DNA from: CAZUGH01 sp964619785
Lineage (GTDB): Bacteria > Bacillota > Clostridia > Lachnospirales > Lachnospiraceae
DNA: 24,188 bases
NCBI GenBank assembly: GCA_964619785.1
Contig: CAZUGH010000023.1
Coordinates: 1-24,188 of the forward strand
Direction of reading: 5' to 3'
This document shows, piece after piece, positions 7,171-14,859 of the stretch. The translations under genes were made by a program, and so were the position numbers. The notes beneath the pieces are model-generated. The model saw only the letters and a list, made by a program, of their open reading frames with translations. It did not search any database and had not been told where the DNA came from. Each line of letters opens with the position of its first letter. Position 1 is the stretch's first letter.

Positions 7171-7200
7171 GCCAGGATCTTCGTATCCTGGCTATTTTTT
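7171..7200 (+). terminator. Rho-independent terminator ending the PTS operon
   Basis: GCCAGGAT (7171-7178) and ATCCTGGC (7185-7192) form an 8-bp stem with a 6-nt loop, followed by TATTTTTT at 7193-7200. Confidence 0.93.
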
Positions 7201-7222
7201 GACAAAATACTTCTGTATACTC

Positions 7223-7251
7223 TTGCAATATGATAAAACATTAGATACAAT
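7223..7251 (+). promoter_or_regulatory. Candidate promoter for the BIG2-GDPD gene
   Basis: TTGCAA (7223-7228) and TACAAT (7246-7251) have a 17-nt spacer, about 45 nt before the start. A TTGACA at 7199-7204 at the terminator tail has no good -10 at normal distance, so the assignment is tentative. Confidence 0.35.
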
Positions 7252-7295
7252 TAATAATTAGGTATATGATTATTACGGAAAGAGGTTATGGATTT

Positions 7296-8870
7296 ATGAG
7301 TTATAAACGGATATTAGGGTTTTTGACAATTTTAAGCTGTGTCGCAGTGCTAGGCTTGGGGAGTAACGCACAGGCGAAGATAAAGAAGATTAAATTTTCC
7401 TCGAAAGAGGTTACAATTGGTATTGGAGAATCGAAGAAGCTTAGTGCGACTGTGAAGCCAAAATCCGATAAGAAAAAGGTGAAGTACACCTCGTATAATA
7501 AAAAGATTGTAACGGTAACGAAGACTGGCAAGCTTCGTGGTAAGAAGAAAGGTGCAACGCATATTCTTGTGCGTGCAACAGATGGCTCGAAGAAGAAGGC
7601 TAAGCTTAAGGTTCGTGTCATTCGTAAAGTTAAGAGTGTAGCAATTATTAGTAATTTAGGCGATAAGGTGTATGAACCAAATACTACCTTTGCGATACAA
7701 GCTGCAGTTCTTCCGAAGACAGCTACTTATAAGAAATTAAAGTGGTCCTCAAATTCGAAGTCGATTGCTAGTATTACTTCACAGGGTGTTGTGACAACGA
7801 AGAGTCAGGGAACGGCTACGATAACTGCTACGGCTACAGATGGTACAAAGAAGAAGGTGAGTTGTAAGTTGAAGGTTGTTGTTCCTGTGAAAGGAATTTC
7901 ATTGGCTTCTGGTAAGACTACTGTGTTGGTTCAGAAGAATAGTAAGGTTAAAGTGGATTCTGTGGTTTCACCAGCAGATGCAAGTGATAGCTCATTATCA
8001 TGGTCTTCGTCTGATAATGGGGTGGCGACAGTTTCTACATCAGGATATGTTACAGGTAATCGACCTGGAATTGCAACGATTATTGCAACCGCGAAGGATG
8101 GTAGTAATGTAAGTGCGATGGTGACTGTTCAAGTCTTGAGTTTGACCAGTACAGATACAAAGTTTATTGCGCACCGAGGTTTGTCTTCCGATGCACCAGA
8201 GAATACAGAAGCAGCATTTCGTCGTGCAACTCAATTCAATTATTGGGGAATTGAGTGTGATATATGGGAAACGACAGACCACGAGTTTGCAATATCTCAT
8301 GATGAGTCGCTAAGTCGTATGTGTGGTGTTGACCGCAAGGTGACAGATATGACGTTGGAAGAAGCCACATCATATACGGTTATTGCTGGCAATGGACGTG
8401 ATGAATATCCCAATGAAAAGATTACTTCCTTAGATACATATCTTTCGATATTGCGTGATAATCGTAATGCACATGCAGTGATTGAGTTAAAAATGAATGA
8501 TTTGTCTGAGATGAGTGCGAGTCTGTTGATTAGTAAGATATATCAGTATGGTTTGGCTGATCGAGCTACGTTTATTTCCTTTAATCAGAGTAGTCTAGAG
8601 GCAATGATGAAAGCGGACACATCAGATGGCATGATTGGTTATCAGTTGGTTGCGTATAATTTTACACAGGATAATATGGATTGGTGTACTGAGAATGGAG
8701 CTGATTTTTCTTGTAAGTATACAGGCATTGATAAGGAGCAGATTGATTTGTTACATAAGGATGATATCAAGGTGTCGGTGTGGACTGTTGATGATTTCTA
8801 CCAGGCATATAGTATGATTAAGGATAATGATGTCGATTATTTAACGAGTAATACAATGCATTTTGAATAG
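7296..8870 (+). CDS. Secreted BIG2-domain glycerophosphodiester phosphodiesterase-like protein
   Basis: This 524-residue protein starts with a signal peptide (basic N-end, hydrophobic core about 6-22, probable cleavage after AQA at 25-27). Three BIG2 Ig-like domains follow at about 28-112, 113-198 and 199-283, each with the V-T-x-x-G-x-x-x-G-x-A-T-I type ending. A C-terminal GDPD domain spans about 288-524: HRG at 293-295, ENTEAAF, ECD with Glu320 and Asp322, SHDESL with His335, IELK, and a SVWTVDD end. GDPD enzymes hydrolyse glycerophosphodiesters to glycerol-3-phosphate, and here the likely outside substrates are phospholipid head groups or teichoic acid-like polymers. ATG 7296 has AAAGAGG at 7279-7285, whereas starting at 7266 would put extra residues before the signal peptide. 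The first BIG2 domain is very Lys-rich, which may help wall binding. Substrate is inferred. Confidence 0.9.
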   Translation: MSYKRILGFLTILSCVAVLGLGSNAQAKIKKIKFSSKEVTIGIGESKKLSATVKPKSDKKKVKYTSYNKKIVTVTKTGKLRGKKKGATHILVRATDGSKKKAKLKVRVIRKVKSVAIISNLGDKVYEPNTTFAIQAAVLPKTATYKKLKWSSNSKSIASITSQGVVTTKSQGTATITATATDGTKKKVSCKLKVVVPVKGISLASGKTTVLVQKNSKVKVDSVVSPADASDSSLSWSSSDNGVATVSTSGYVTGNRPGIATIIATAKDGSNVSAMVTVQVLSLTSTDTKFIAHRGLSSDAPENTEAAFRRATQFNYWGIECDIWETTDHEFAISHDESLSRMCGVDRKVTDMTLEEATSYTVIAGNGRDEYPNEKITSLDTYLSILRDNRNAHAVIELKMNDLSEMSASLLISKIYQYGLADRATFISFNQSSLEAMMKADTSDGMIGYQLVAYNFTQDNMDWCTENGADFSCKYTGIDKEQIDLLHKDDIKVSVWTVDDFYQAYSMIKDNDVDYLTSNTMHFE

Positions 8871-8873
8871 AGA

Positions 8874-8925
8874 AAAGCCGTCAAACTAGGGGTGTGAGTG
8901 CCCAAGTCGTTTGACGGCTTTATTT
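8874..8925 (+). terminator. Long-stem terminator after the BIG2-GDPD gene
   Basis: A 13-bp perfect inverted repeat starts with AAAGCCGTC (arms 8874-8886 and 8909-8921) around a 22-nt loop. A short T-rich stretch follows. It has A-rich flanks on both sides. Confidence 0.85.
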
Positions 8926-8941
8926 CGGTCGTCATACAATC

Positions 8942-8970
8942 TTGTCAGATGGTGATTTCTGTGGTATGGT
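8942..8970 (+). promoter_or_regulatory. Promoter of the phosphatase-kinase-surface protein operon
   Basis: TTGTCA (8942-8947) and TATGGT (8965-8970) have a 17-nt spacer. The 80-nt leader to the PP2C start holds no obvious stronger promoter. Confidence 0.5.
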
Positions 8971-9050
8971 TTAGTCATGTAGAGATAGTTATGTAAGTTC
9001 ATAGGGAGATTCTTCCCGAATTCCAATTTATTATATGAATAGGAGGACGT

Positions 9051-9737
9051 ATGGGAGCTATGTTGTGCGCCTGTTCGGATTCTGTAAAAGATGTCAACGA
9101 AGATGGTATCTGTATTTTGTCTGCCATGATAGGGAGGCGATTTGTGATACTAGCAGTCGTTTGTGATGGCGTCGGTGGTTTGCCAGATGGTGAGTGGGCA
9201 AGCTCTTATTGTGTTGCTCAGATGATAGAGTGGTTTTGTCAATCATTACCTGGTTTGATGTTTAGTAAGAGATCTTTTGTCAAAATCCGAAGGGATATGA
9301 AGAGACATTGGGAGCAGATGAATCAAATGTTGTATCAGAAGAAATGTGGAAGTACATGTAGCATTTGGCTAGGAGTGAATCACCATTATCAGGTTTTTCA
9401 TGTGGGGGATTCTCGTATTTACAGACTTCATAAGAAGCTTGACTTATTGACGACGGACCATCGTCTGCCGGAGAGTAATATATTATGGCAGTGTATTGGC
9501 TGTGGTCATTCATTGAAGATTCAGTATAAACATGGAAGAATTCGCAGAGGAGATATTTTCCTGCTTGGTACAGATGGTTTGTTTGGACGGCTAAATGAAG
9601 CGTACTTATGTGAGGAGTTTGAGCCGTCCTATATGTTGGGTCGTGAGGAACTTAAGAAGGGAGCTAGGCATCTTTTTCGCCTGATTCGTAAAAAGGGAGA
9701 AAGAGATGACGCTACATTAGGGATGATAAGTTTTTGA
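9051..9737 (+). CDS. PP2C-type Ser/Thr protein phosphatase
   Basis: This 228-residue cytoplasmic protein has the PPM/PP2C motif set: NED at 16-18, CDGVGG with Asp39, GST near 100-102, HVGDSRIYR with Asp120, GTDGL with Asp175, and RDDAT with Asp219/Asp220. These are the metal-binding acidic residues of a Mn/Mg-dependent phosphatase that removes phosphate from Ser/Thr. AGGAGG at 9041-9046 is only 4 nt from ATG 9051. The in-frame ATG at 9060 is an alternative start. The kinase gene begins 6 nt after its stop, the usual phosphatase-kinase pairing, so the kinase and its targets are the likely substrates. It is slightly shorter than PrpC-type members (about 240-250). Confidence 0.93.
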   Translation: MGAMLCACSDSVKDVNEDGICILSAMIGRRFVILAVVCDGVGGLPDGEWASSYCVAQMIEWFCQSLPGLMFSKRSFVKIRRDMKRHWEQMNQMLYQKKCGSTCSIWLGVNHHYQVFHVGDSRIYRLHKKLDLLTTDHRLPESNILWQCIGCGHSLKIQYKHGRIRRGDIFLLGTDGLFGRLNEAYLCEEFEPSYMLGREELKKGARHLFRLIRKKGERDDATLGMISF

Positions 9738-9743
9738 TATGAA

Positions 9744-11393
9744 ATGGGGATTTGTGTGGCTCAAGTAATTGATGGAAAGTATGAGGTATTACGAAAGATT
9801 GCAGATGGTGGAATGTCGAGTGTTTATCTTGTTCGTGATTTGCATCTAGGGAAACGTTGGGCGATGAAAGTGCTTCGGGAGAGAGATGGGAATCAGTCTG
9901 ATCCACAGTTGATTAAGTATCTAATGGGTGAAGCCTGGCGTATGAAAGAATTGAGTCATCCGGCACTTCCGCTGGTTGTCGATGTTCTCATGATTCGTGA
10001 TAGGATACATATTATTATGGAGTATGTATCAGGACAGACGCTTGAACAGATATTATTGAAACAAGGGTGTTTGCCACAGAAGGAAGTTGTAAGAATTGGT
10101 ATTGAGTTATGTCGTGTGTTGATTTATCTACATACTAGAAAACCAGCGATGATTTATCGTGATATGAAACCAAGTAATGTCATTATCACGCCGGAGGGCG
10201 ATGTGAAGCTGATTGATTTTGGGATTATGCGAGAGTATAAGAAGAATGGACGAGAAGATACGATTAGCTTGGGAACGATGGGTTATGCGGCACCAGAACA
10301 GTTTGGTGGTATGGGGCAGACCGATCCGAGGACAGATGTTTACGGGTTGGGGATGACTCTTTATCACATGGTTACGGGACATAATCCAGCAAAACCTCCT
10401 TATGAGATACGTCCCATTAGACAGTGGAAGCCCGGGTTATCGGTTGGGCTTGAGATGATTATCAGTAGGTGTATTGCAAAGAATCCCAAAGATAGATATC
10501 TAGACTGTAGGCAGCTTTGTAATCAATTGAGTCAATATGAAAAGCTGGGTATGCGTATGGATCGACGGAATTGGTGCAAGCTGATACTGTTTTCCCTTCT
10601 TATGCTTTTGAGTGCAGGTTGTTTGGTAGGCGGTTTCGTTCTGGATAGACATAATCAGGAGCGTGTGATGGCGCAGTATACACATATGCTGGAACGCGGT
10701 GAGTATGAACAAGCCATTGAACTCAAGCCCGGTCGAATAGAGGCTTATATTTATCAGGTCAAACGATTCAGAGAGTCGGAAGGTGGAATCAATCGTCAGG
10801 AGATTGAGGATATGGAGTCATTGATTTATCGCCATCAGGACGAACTTGTCTCAGAAGATGCTTACAGCGATTTGTGTTTTGAATTAGGTATTAGTATATG
10901 GTATTGGATGGAGGGAGACAAAGAAGATAGCATCATTCGGGCTTCTGCGTGGTTTGAGCTTGCGGATACATATGTTAATGACAGATGTGAGTATAATCCA
11001 CAAGTGCTCCTCATATATCGTGGGATTGGTTATTTTTACAGAGAAATAAATCCACATGTAGAGAAGGGGAATTATCGAAAATCAGAATTTAAAGCCTTTT
11101 GGAAAACACTATGTCAGATGCAAGATGTTTTTCGTAAACAAGAAGATATGGCTGAACTATTACGTTGTGAAGCATATTGTATGATGGTTTTATCTATTAA
11201 GAATTACATGGGGCAATTCCGAGTGGCAGGTATTGAAAAATTAGAGATGCGACAACAGTGTCAGCGAATTTATACACAGTTGAAAGAAGGAGATTTTAGT
11301 CTAATCGATGGACGTATATGGGTAAAGTATCAAGATACGCTTAATTTAGAGTATATTGAGGAGTTGGTGGAGGATATTGATGCTGTGGATTAG
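9744..11393 (+). CDS. Transmembrane Ser/Thr protein kinase with TPR-like outer region
   Basis: The 549-residue protein has an N-terminal Hanks-type kinase domain (about 12-265). It shows a Gly loop ADGGMSSV at 20-27, Lys42 (AMKVL), Glu63, catalytic YRDMKPSN with Asp140 and Asn145, DFG with Asp158, the activation segment GTMGYAAPEQ and DVYGLGM. One transmembrane helix follows at about 278-300. The remaining 249 residues lie outside the membrane. They begin with a TPR-like MLERGEYEQAIELKPGRIEAYI and stay helical, with no PASTA repeats, so this is not the cell-wall-sensing PrkC/StkP type. ATG 9744 has a poor Shine-Dalgarno. GTG 9756, with GGGGA upstream, is an alternative that would remove 4 residues. 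The outer half may sense a partner such as the Ig-repeat protein encoded downstream. Confidence 0.93.
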   Translation: MGICVAQVIDGKYEVLRKIADGGMSSVYLVRDLHLGKRWAMKVLRERDGNQSDPQLIKYLMGEAWRMKELSHPALPLVVDVLMIRDRIHIIMEYVSGQTLEQILLKQGCLPQKEVVRIGIELCRVLIYLHTRKPAMIYRDMKPSNVIITPEGDVKLIDFGIMREYKKNGREDTISLGTMGYAAPEQFGGMGQTDPRTDVYGLGMTLYHMVTGHNPAKPPYEIRPIRQWKPGLSVGLEMIISRCIAKNPKDRYLDCRQLCNQLSQYEKLGMRMDRRNWCKLILFSLLMLLSAGCLVGGFVLDRHNQERVMAQYTHMLERGEYEQAIELKPGRIEAYIYQVKRFRESEGGINRQEIEDMESLIYRHQDELVSEDAYSDLCFELGISIWYWMEGDKEDSIIRASAWFELADTYVNDRCEYNPQVLLIYRGIGYFYREINPHVEKGNYRKSEFKAFWKTLCQMQDVFRKQEDMAELLRCEAYCMMVLSIKNYMGQFRVAGIEKLEMRQQCQRIYTQLKEGDFSLIDGRIWVKYQDTLNLEYIEELVEDIDAVD

Positions 11394-11628
11394 TGGTTTG
11401 TTTTTTGTCATGGGAGTTATTTATGGGATTAAGATTAAGATATGGAAGTTAATACGAGAATTTAGAAAATGTACAGATTCAATTGTTTGGGTTGAGAAAA
11501 TAATTATTGTTCAAAAGGAGAGAGATAGAATTGAAGAAATATGCAATCGGGTTAATCATGCTATGGATTACAGTAGTGACGGTTCTTCGAGTTATATTAG
11601 TAGATGGACAGATCGAATCGGAAGCTGA
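11380..11628 (+). CDS. Small membrane protein with a coiled-coil-like tail
   Basis: This 82-residue reading frame starts at ATG 11380 inside the end of the kinase gene (14-nt overlap), with a strong GGTGGAGG at 11366-11373. It encodes an N-terminal hydrophobic helix (LWISGLFFVMGVIYGI) followed by a basic, charged helical stretch (IKIWKLIREFRKC) and a likely coiled coil to about residue 60. The last 32 codons overlap the beginning of the Ig-repeat gene in another frame. It has no recognised family. The ribosome site and the sensible topology support it, but the 98-nt overlap and the low-complexity C-terminus keep confidence moderate. It could be a short membrane partner of the kinase. Confidence 0.5.
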   Translation: MLWISGLFFVMGVIYGIKIKIWKLIREFRKCTDSIVWVEKIIIVQKERDRIEEICNRVNHAMDYSSDGSSSYISRWTDRIGS

Positions 11629-14600
11629 GGCAGGATGCGTGACACCAACTGCCATTCAGATTCAATGTGATAATCCTGATAACTATAATGATACGTTTCA
11701 TATGAGCTATGCCGTATCCCAGAGTGCAATGATTGTTCATAATGAATATGAGTTACAGAAGTTCTATGACGCAGAATGTTTGACTCCAATTGGAGAAAAG
11801 CAATGTGTTATTCTTTCTGCACAGAATCAGGAATTTCCGGTCTCTGTTGATGCGAATGCTCATTATTATCTGCGAGTACAGGGAATAACAAAGTTGCAAG
11901 ATGGGGAGCTCCGAGGCAATGAACTTGTTCTAGAGGTAGATACACGACCAGCAACGGCTATGGCAAGTATATTGGGAGATGGTAGAACGGTTGGAGAGAC
12001 TACATATTATAATCATGATATTTGGATTAATGTTCAGGGATTTGGCAGGAATTTTCGATTGAACCGCTTGCTTGAAGCCAATCCTGTTGCCGGTGTCTCA
12101 ATGACAGGGAAAGATGATGTGGCAAGTGGTGTGATTGCAAAAGAGGGTTCCTATGAAATTCGGTTCTCTCATTTTCTAGATGCGATAGGTCACGAAATCA
12201 CCATTGATAATTCAGCACAAATTAAAAATGTTATACTCGATAAGACAAAGCCGATTTTGCAAGTGTCCTTACCTAAAGACGTGCTTAATTATGAAGGGGA
12301 TTCATGTCAGTACATGAAAATGGCGGGGCATAAAAAACAGGTAATTACCATTGAGGCGAAGGATTCTCATCTTGATGAAGAGTCAGTGGAGATAAAGCTA
12401 GATGGGAAGCGAATGGAATTATCTAAGATAGCAGATGGTGTTTGGGTTGGTGAGATTGACCAAGGGAGATATCATAGTATACAAGCATTGTGTCATGATT
12501 ATGCAGGTAATATGAGCTCATGGAATTGTAATCAGGAAATGGTAGTAGATTATGAAGCTCCAAGTGGCAGACTTGTCATCGAGCAGGTTGAGAATCCGGA
12601 GAAAGCTCAATATCTGAATAAATCCAGTGAAGCAAGTATTACAAAGGTAGATGACAACTTATCAGGCATTGCTTCTGTGGCGTTCTACAAGAGTGGTGTG
12701 GGCGCGGTTGACCCAGAATTGATTACTAGGTGGAGAGAGCAAAAGAGTATATTGCTTGGTAAGAATGAAAAGGTTGTTGTATATGCCAAGATAAAAGATA
12801 AGTGTGGAAATGAATTTATATGTCATTCCGGGCAACTATGTTATGATTCGGAAAAGCCATGGATACAGGTAGATGAGGTTGCGCCAGAACGGGCTAAAAT
12901 CTACAACAAGGATATTGAATTGAAGATAGAAGTTTCCGACCCTCTATGTAATAACATGAACTCTGGTGTTAAACAGTCAAGCTATGAGATAATAAAGATA
13001 CAGGGCGAGGATCGAATTGAGACAGATTCGGGTTCTTTTAAAGAGACGAAAGAATTACGTATCGACGCAAGAAAAAATAATTGTAATAGAGTTTTACTTC
13101 AAATTCATTCCTGGGATAATTGCGGTAATCAGCGTACTTTTCATCGTGAATATGCGATTGATCGGGACAAACCGCAGATACAAATTGAATTTTCAGACAC
13201 ATTAGGTCGGGCGGGAAGATATTTTCGAGATAATCGTCATGCAATGGTATTGATTAAAGAACGCAATCTATTAGAAGAGAGTATACAGATATCAGATGGA
13301 GCAGTTAAGAATATGAAAAAGATAGAAGATGAGCTCTATGCAGTAGAGGTTGAATTTTCAAAAGAAAAATGTTATGGATTGGAAGTGTCATGTGAAGATA
13401 TTGCAGGAAACCGCTCTGTGAAAAAGGTAAAACCATTTTTAATTGATAAGACAAAACCTCAGATCAAATTCTCACAACAAGAGAACGGATATACTTGCGG
13501 TTTTGTAAAAGGAACAATTCAAGTAAAGGATCGCAATGTACCATTTAATACATTACCCAATAAAATGTCTCTTGGAAGGAATCGAACCTATCGACTTTAT
13601 TGGACGAAAAAAGATGATAGTTATTATGCAAATTATGTATTGAAACAGGATGGTCAATATCAGCCAAGTTTAACGGTAGAAGATTTATCTGGAAATATTA
13701 CAGAAAAACGAGTGAAACCATTTGTCATTGATACAAAATCTCCCGGGATTCAAATCCTTGGAGTGAAAAATCATATGGCAACAAATCAGAAAGTGGTTGC
13801 GCCAATCGTTCAAATCACAGATGAACACATAGACAAAAGGCGTTTATTGGTATCATTATCAGGTGCAAAGCAGGGGAACATACAGAAGTGGCAGGTGCAA
13901 AGAAAAATACATATTGATAACTTAAAGCAGGACGATATCTACACGTTGAGTGTAAAAGCATATGACAAGGCGAATAATCTTGCCCAAAGACAGGTTGTAT
14001 TTTCAATTAATCGTAAGGGTTCGACATATCATTTATCTGCAGAAGCTAGCAAACTTGAAGGGGCTTATCTAAAGAGTGTTTCAGAGATTAGCCTGCAGGA
14101 AATCAATCTTAGCAAAGTGCCAGAAGATAAAGCGGAAATCATTATCATGAGAAATAATCAAGAAACTACACTATCTTATAAGGATTATGAGAGAGAAGAG
14201 ACTATGACAAAAGAAGGATGGTGCGAATATACCTATCGAATTCATGAACGGTATCTACAAGAAGAAGGGGCCTATCATATAGGTATACGGTCACGAGATG
14301 AAGTGAATAATCAAAAAAACTCATTATCAGATCATCAAGTTGGATTGCGTTTTGTTGTTGACCATACGGCACCACAAGGGATTTTTCTCAATACAAAATC
14401 AAAAGAGAATATCTATCAGCAAAAGCATAATATAATAATGAAGATAGATGATTCTATGGGTGTAGAATCGATTGCTGTATATCTTGATAATTGCAAAATT
14501 CCATTTGCTAAAAAGGATAATTTGGTGTCATTTCAGGTAAATCAAAAGAATGAAAGGCAAAATGTTCGTGTTGTAGCAAGTGATAAAGCCGGTAATCAGT

Positions 14601-14755
14601 CTGAATTTCTCTTAGAACACATACTTGTTACAACTAATGTGTGGCAACAAGCAAAATCATACATAATCCTTTTTAGTATGCTATTAGGAGTGCTAATCGG
14701 CTGTGTGATTATTTATCATAAGGTTAGTCAGGGGAGAAAAAATAGTGCAAAATGA
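11531..14755 (+). CDS. Large membrane-anchored surface protein with about nine Ig-like repeats
   Basis: This protein of about 1074 residues begins with a hydrophobic signal segment (MKKYAIGLIMLWITVV) if translation starts at TTG 11531, which has AAGGAG at 11515-11520. ATG 11558 is a later alternative. After an N-terminal region of about 210 residues come tandem Ig-like units of about 95-105 residues. Most end in D-x-x-G-N (HDYAGN, EDIAGN, EDLSGN, DKAGN) and open with an I/V-D-x-x-x-P junction near 12230, 12543, 12838, 13154, 13440, 13723 and 14353. A degenerate junction lies near 14000. A C-terminal transmembrane helix (about 1043-1064) with a basic tail anchors it. There is no LPxTG. Role unknown: an adhesin, a wall-spanning stalk or the outer partner of the kinase are all possible. 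Its position as the last gene of the phosphatase-kinase unit suggests the latter. Confidence 0.85.
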   Translation: MKKYAIGLIMLWITVVTVLRVILVDGQIESEAEAGCVTPTAIQIQCDNPDNYNDTFHMSYAVSQSAMIVHNEYELQKFYDAECLTPIGEKQCVILSAQNQEFPVSVDANAHYYLRVQGITKLQDGELRGNELVLEVDTRPATAMASILGDGRTVGETTYYNHDIWINVQGFGRNFRLNRLLEANPVAGVSMTGKDDVASGVIAKEGSYEIRFSHFLDAIGHEITIDNSAQIKNVILDKTKPILQVSLPKDVLNYEGDSCQYMKMAGHKKQVITIEAKDSHLDEESVEIKLDGKRMELSKIADGVWVGEIDQGRYHSIQALCHDYAGNMSSWNCNQEMVVDYEAPSGRLVIEQVENPEKAQYLNKSSEASITKVDDNLSGIASVAFYKSGVGAVDPELITRWREQKSILLGKNEKVVVYAKIKDKCGNEFICHSGQLCYDSEKPWIQVDEVAPERAKIYNKDIELKIEVSDPLCNNMNSGVKQSSYEIIKIQGEDRIETDSGSFKETKELRIDARKNNCNRVLLQIHSWDNCGNQRTFHREYAIDRDKPQIQIEFSDTLGRAGRYFRDNRHAMVLIKERNLLEESIQISDGAVKNMKKIEDELYAVEVEFSKEKCYGLEVSCEDIAGNRSVKKVKPFLIDKTKPQIKFSQQENGYTCGFVKGTIQVKDRNVPFNTLPNKMSLGRNRTYRLYWTKKDDSYYANYVLKQDGQYQPSLTVEDLSGNITEKRVKPFVIDTKSPGIQILGVKNHMATNQKVVAPIVQITDEHIDKRRLLVSLSGAKQGNIQKWQVQRKIHIDNLKQDDIYTLSVKAYDKANNLAQRQVVFSINRKGSTYHLSAEASKLEGAYLKSVSEISLQEINLSKVPEDKAEIIIMRNNQETTLSYKDYEREETMTKEGWCEYTYRIHERYLQEEGAYHIGIRSRDEVNNQKNSLSDHQVGLRFVVDHTAPQGIFLNTKSKENIYQQKHNIIMKIDDSMGVESIAVYLDNCKIPFAKKDNLVSFQVNQKNERQNVRVVASDKAGNQSEFLLEHILVTTNVWQQAKSYIILFSMLLGVLIGCVIIYHKVSQGRKNSAK

Positions 14756-14764
14756 TAAAATACT

Positions 14765-14773
14765 TGCTATAAT
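14765..14773 (+). promoter_or_regulatory. Extended -10 promoter upstream of the EAAK-repeat gene
   Basis: TGCTATAAT at 14765-14773 is a perfect extended -10. No good -35 lies at the right distance (14745-14750 reads GTGCAA). It is directly after the stop of the Ig-repeat gene, and no terminator is seen between them. Confidence 0.55.
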
Positions 14774-14859
14774 AAACGGGAAGGGGATTAGTGGTTATTA
14801 ATAATAGAAAAATAAGTGGTGCAATAAATAATTTAAAGGTTGGGAAAGGTCGTGAGAAA

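Noticed and set aside
7199..7204. Perfect TTGACA as the -35 of the BIG2-GDPD gene
   Set aside because: No -10 at 16-18 nt; TATACT is at 11 and TATGAT at 24 nt. The TTGCAA/TACAAT pair further down has proper spacing.
7301..7621. Minus-strand frames opposite the first BIG2 domain
   Set aside because: Phe-rich frames result from the Lys-rich AAG/AAA codons on the plus strand.
13017..13205. Small plus-strand frame inside the Ig-repeat gene
   Set aside because: Out of frame, no ribosome site, and the main frame is continuous through this region.
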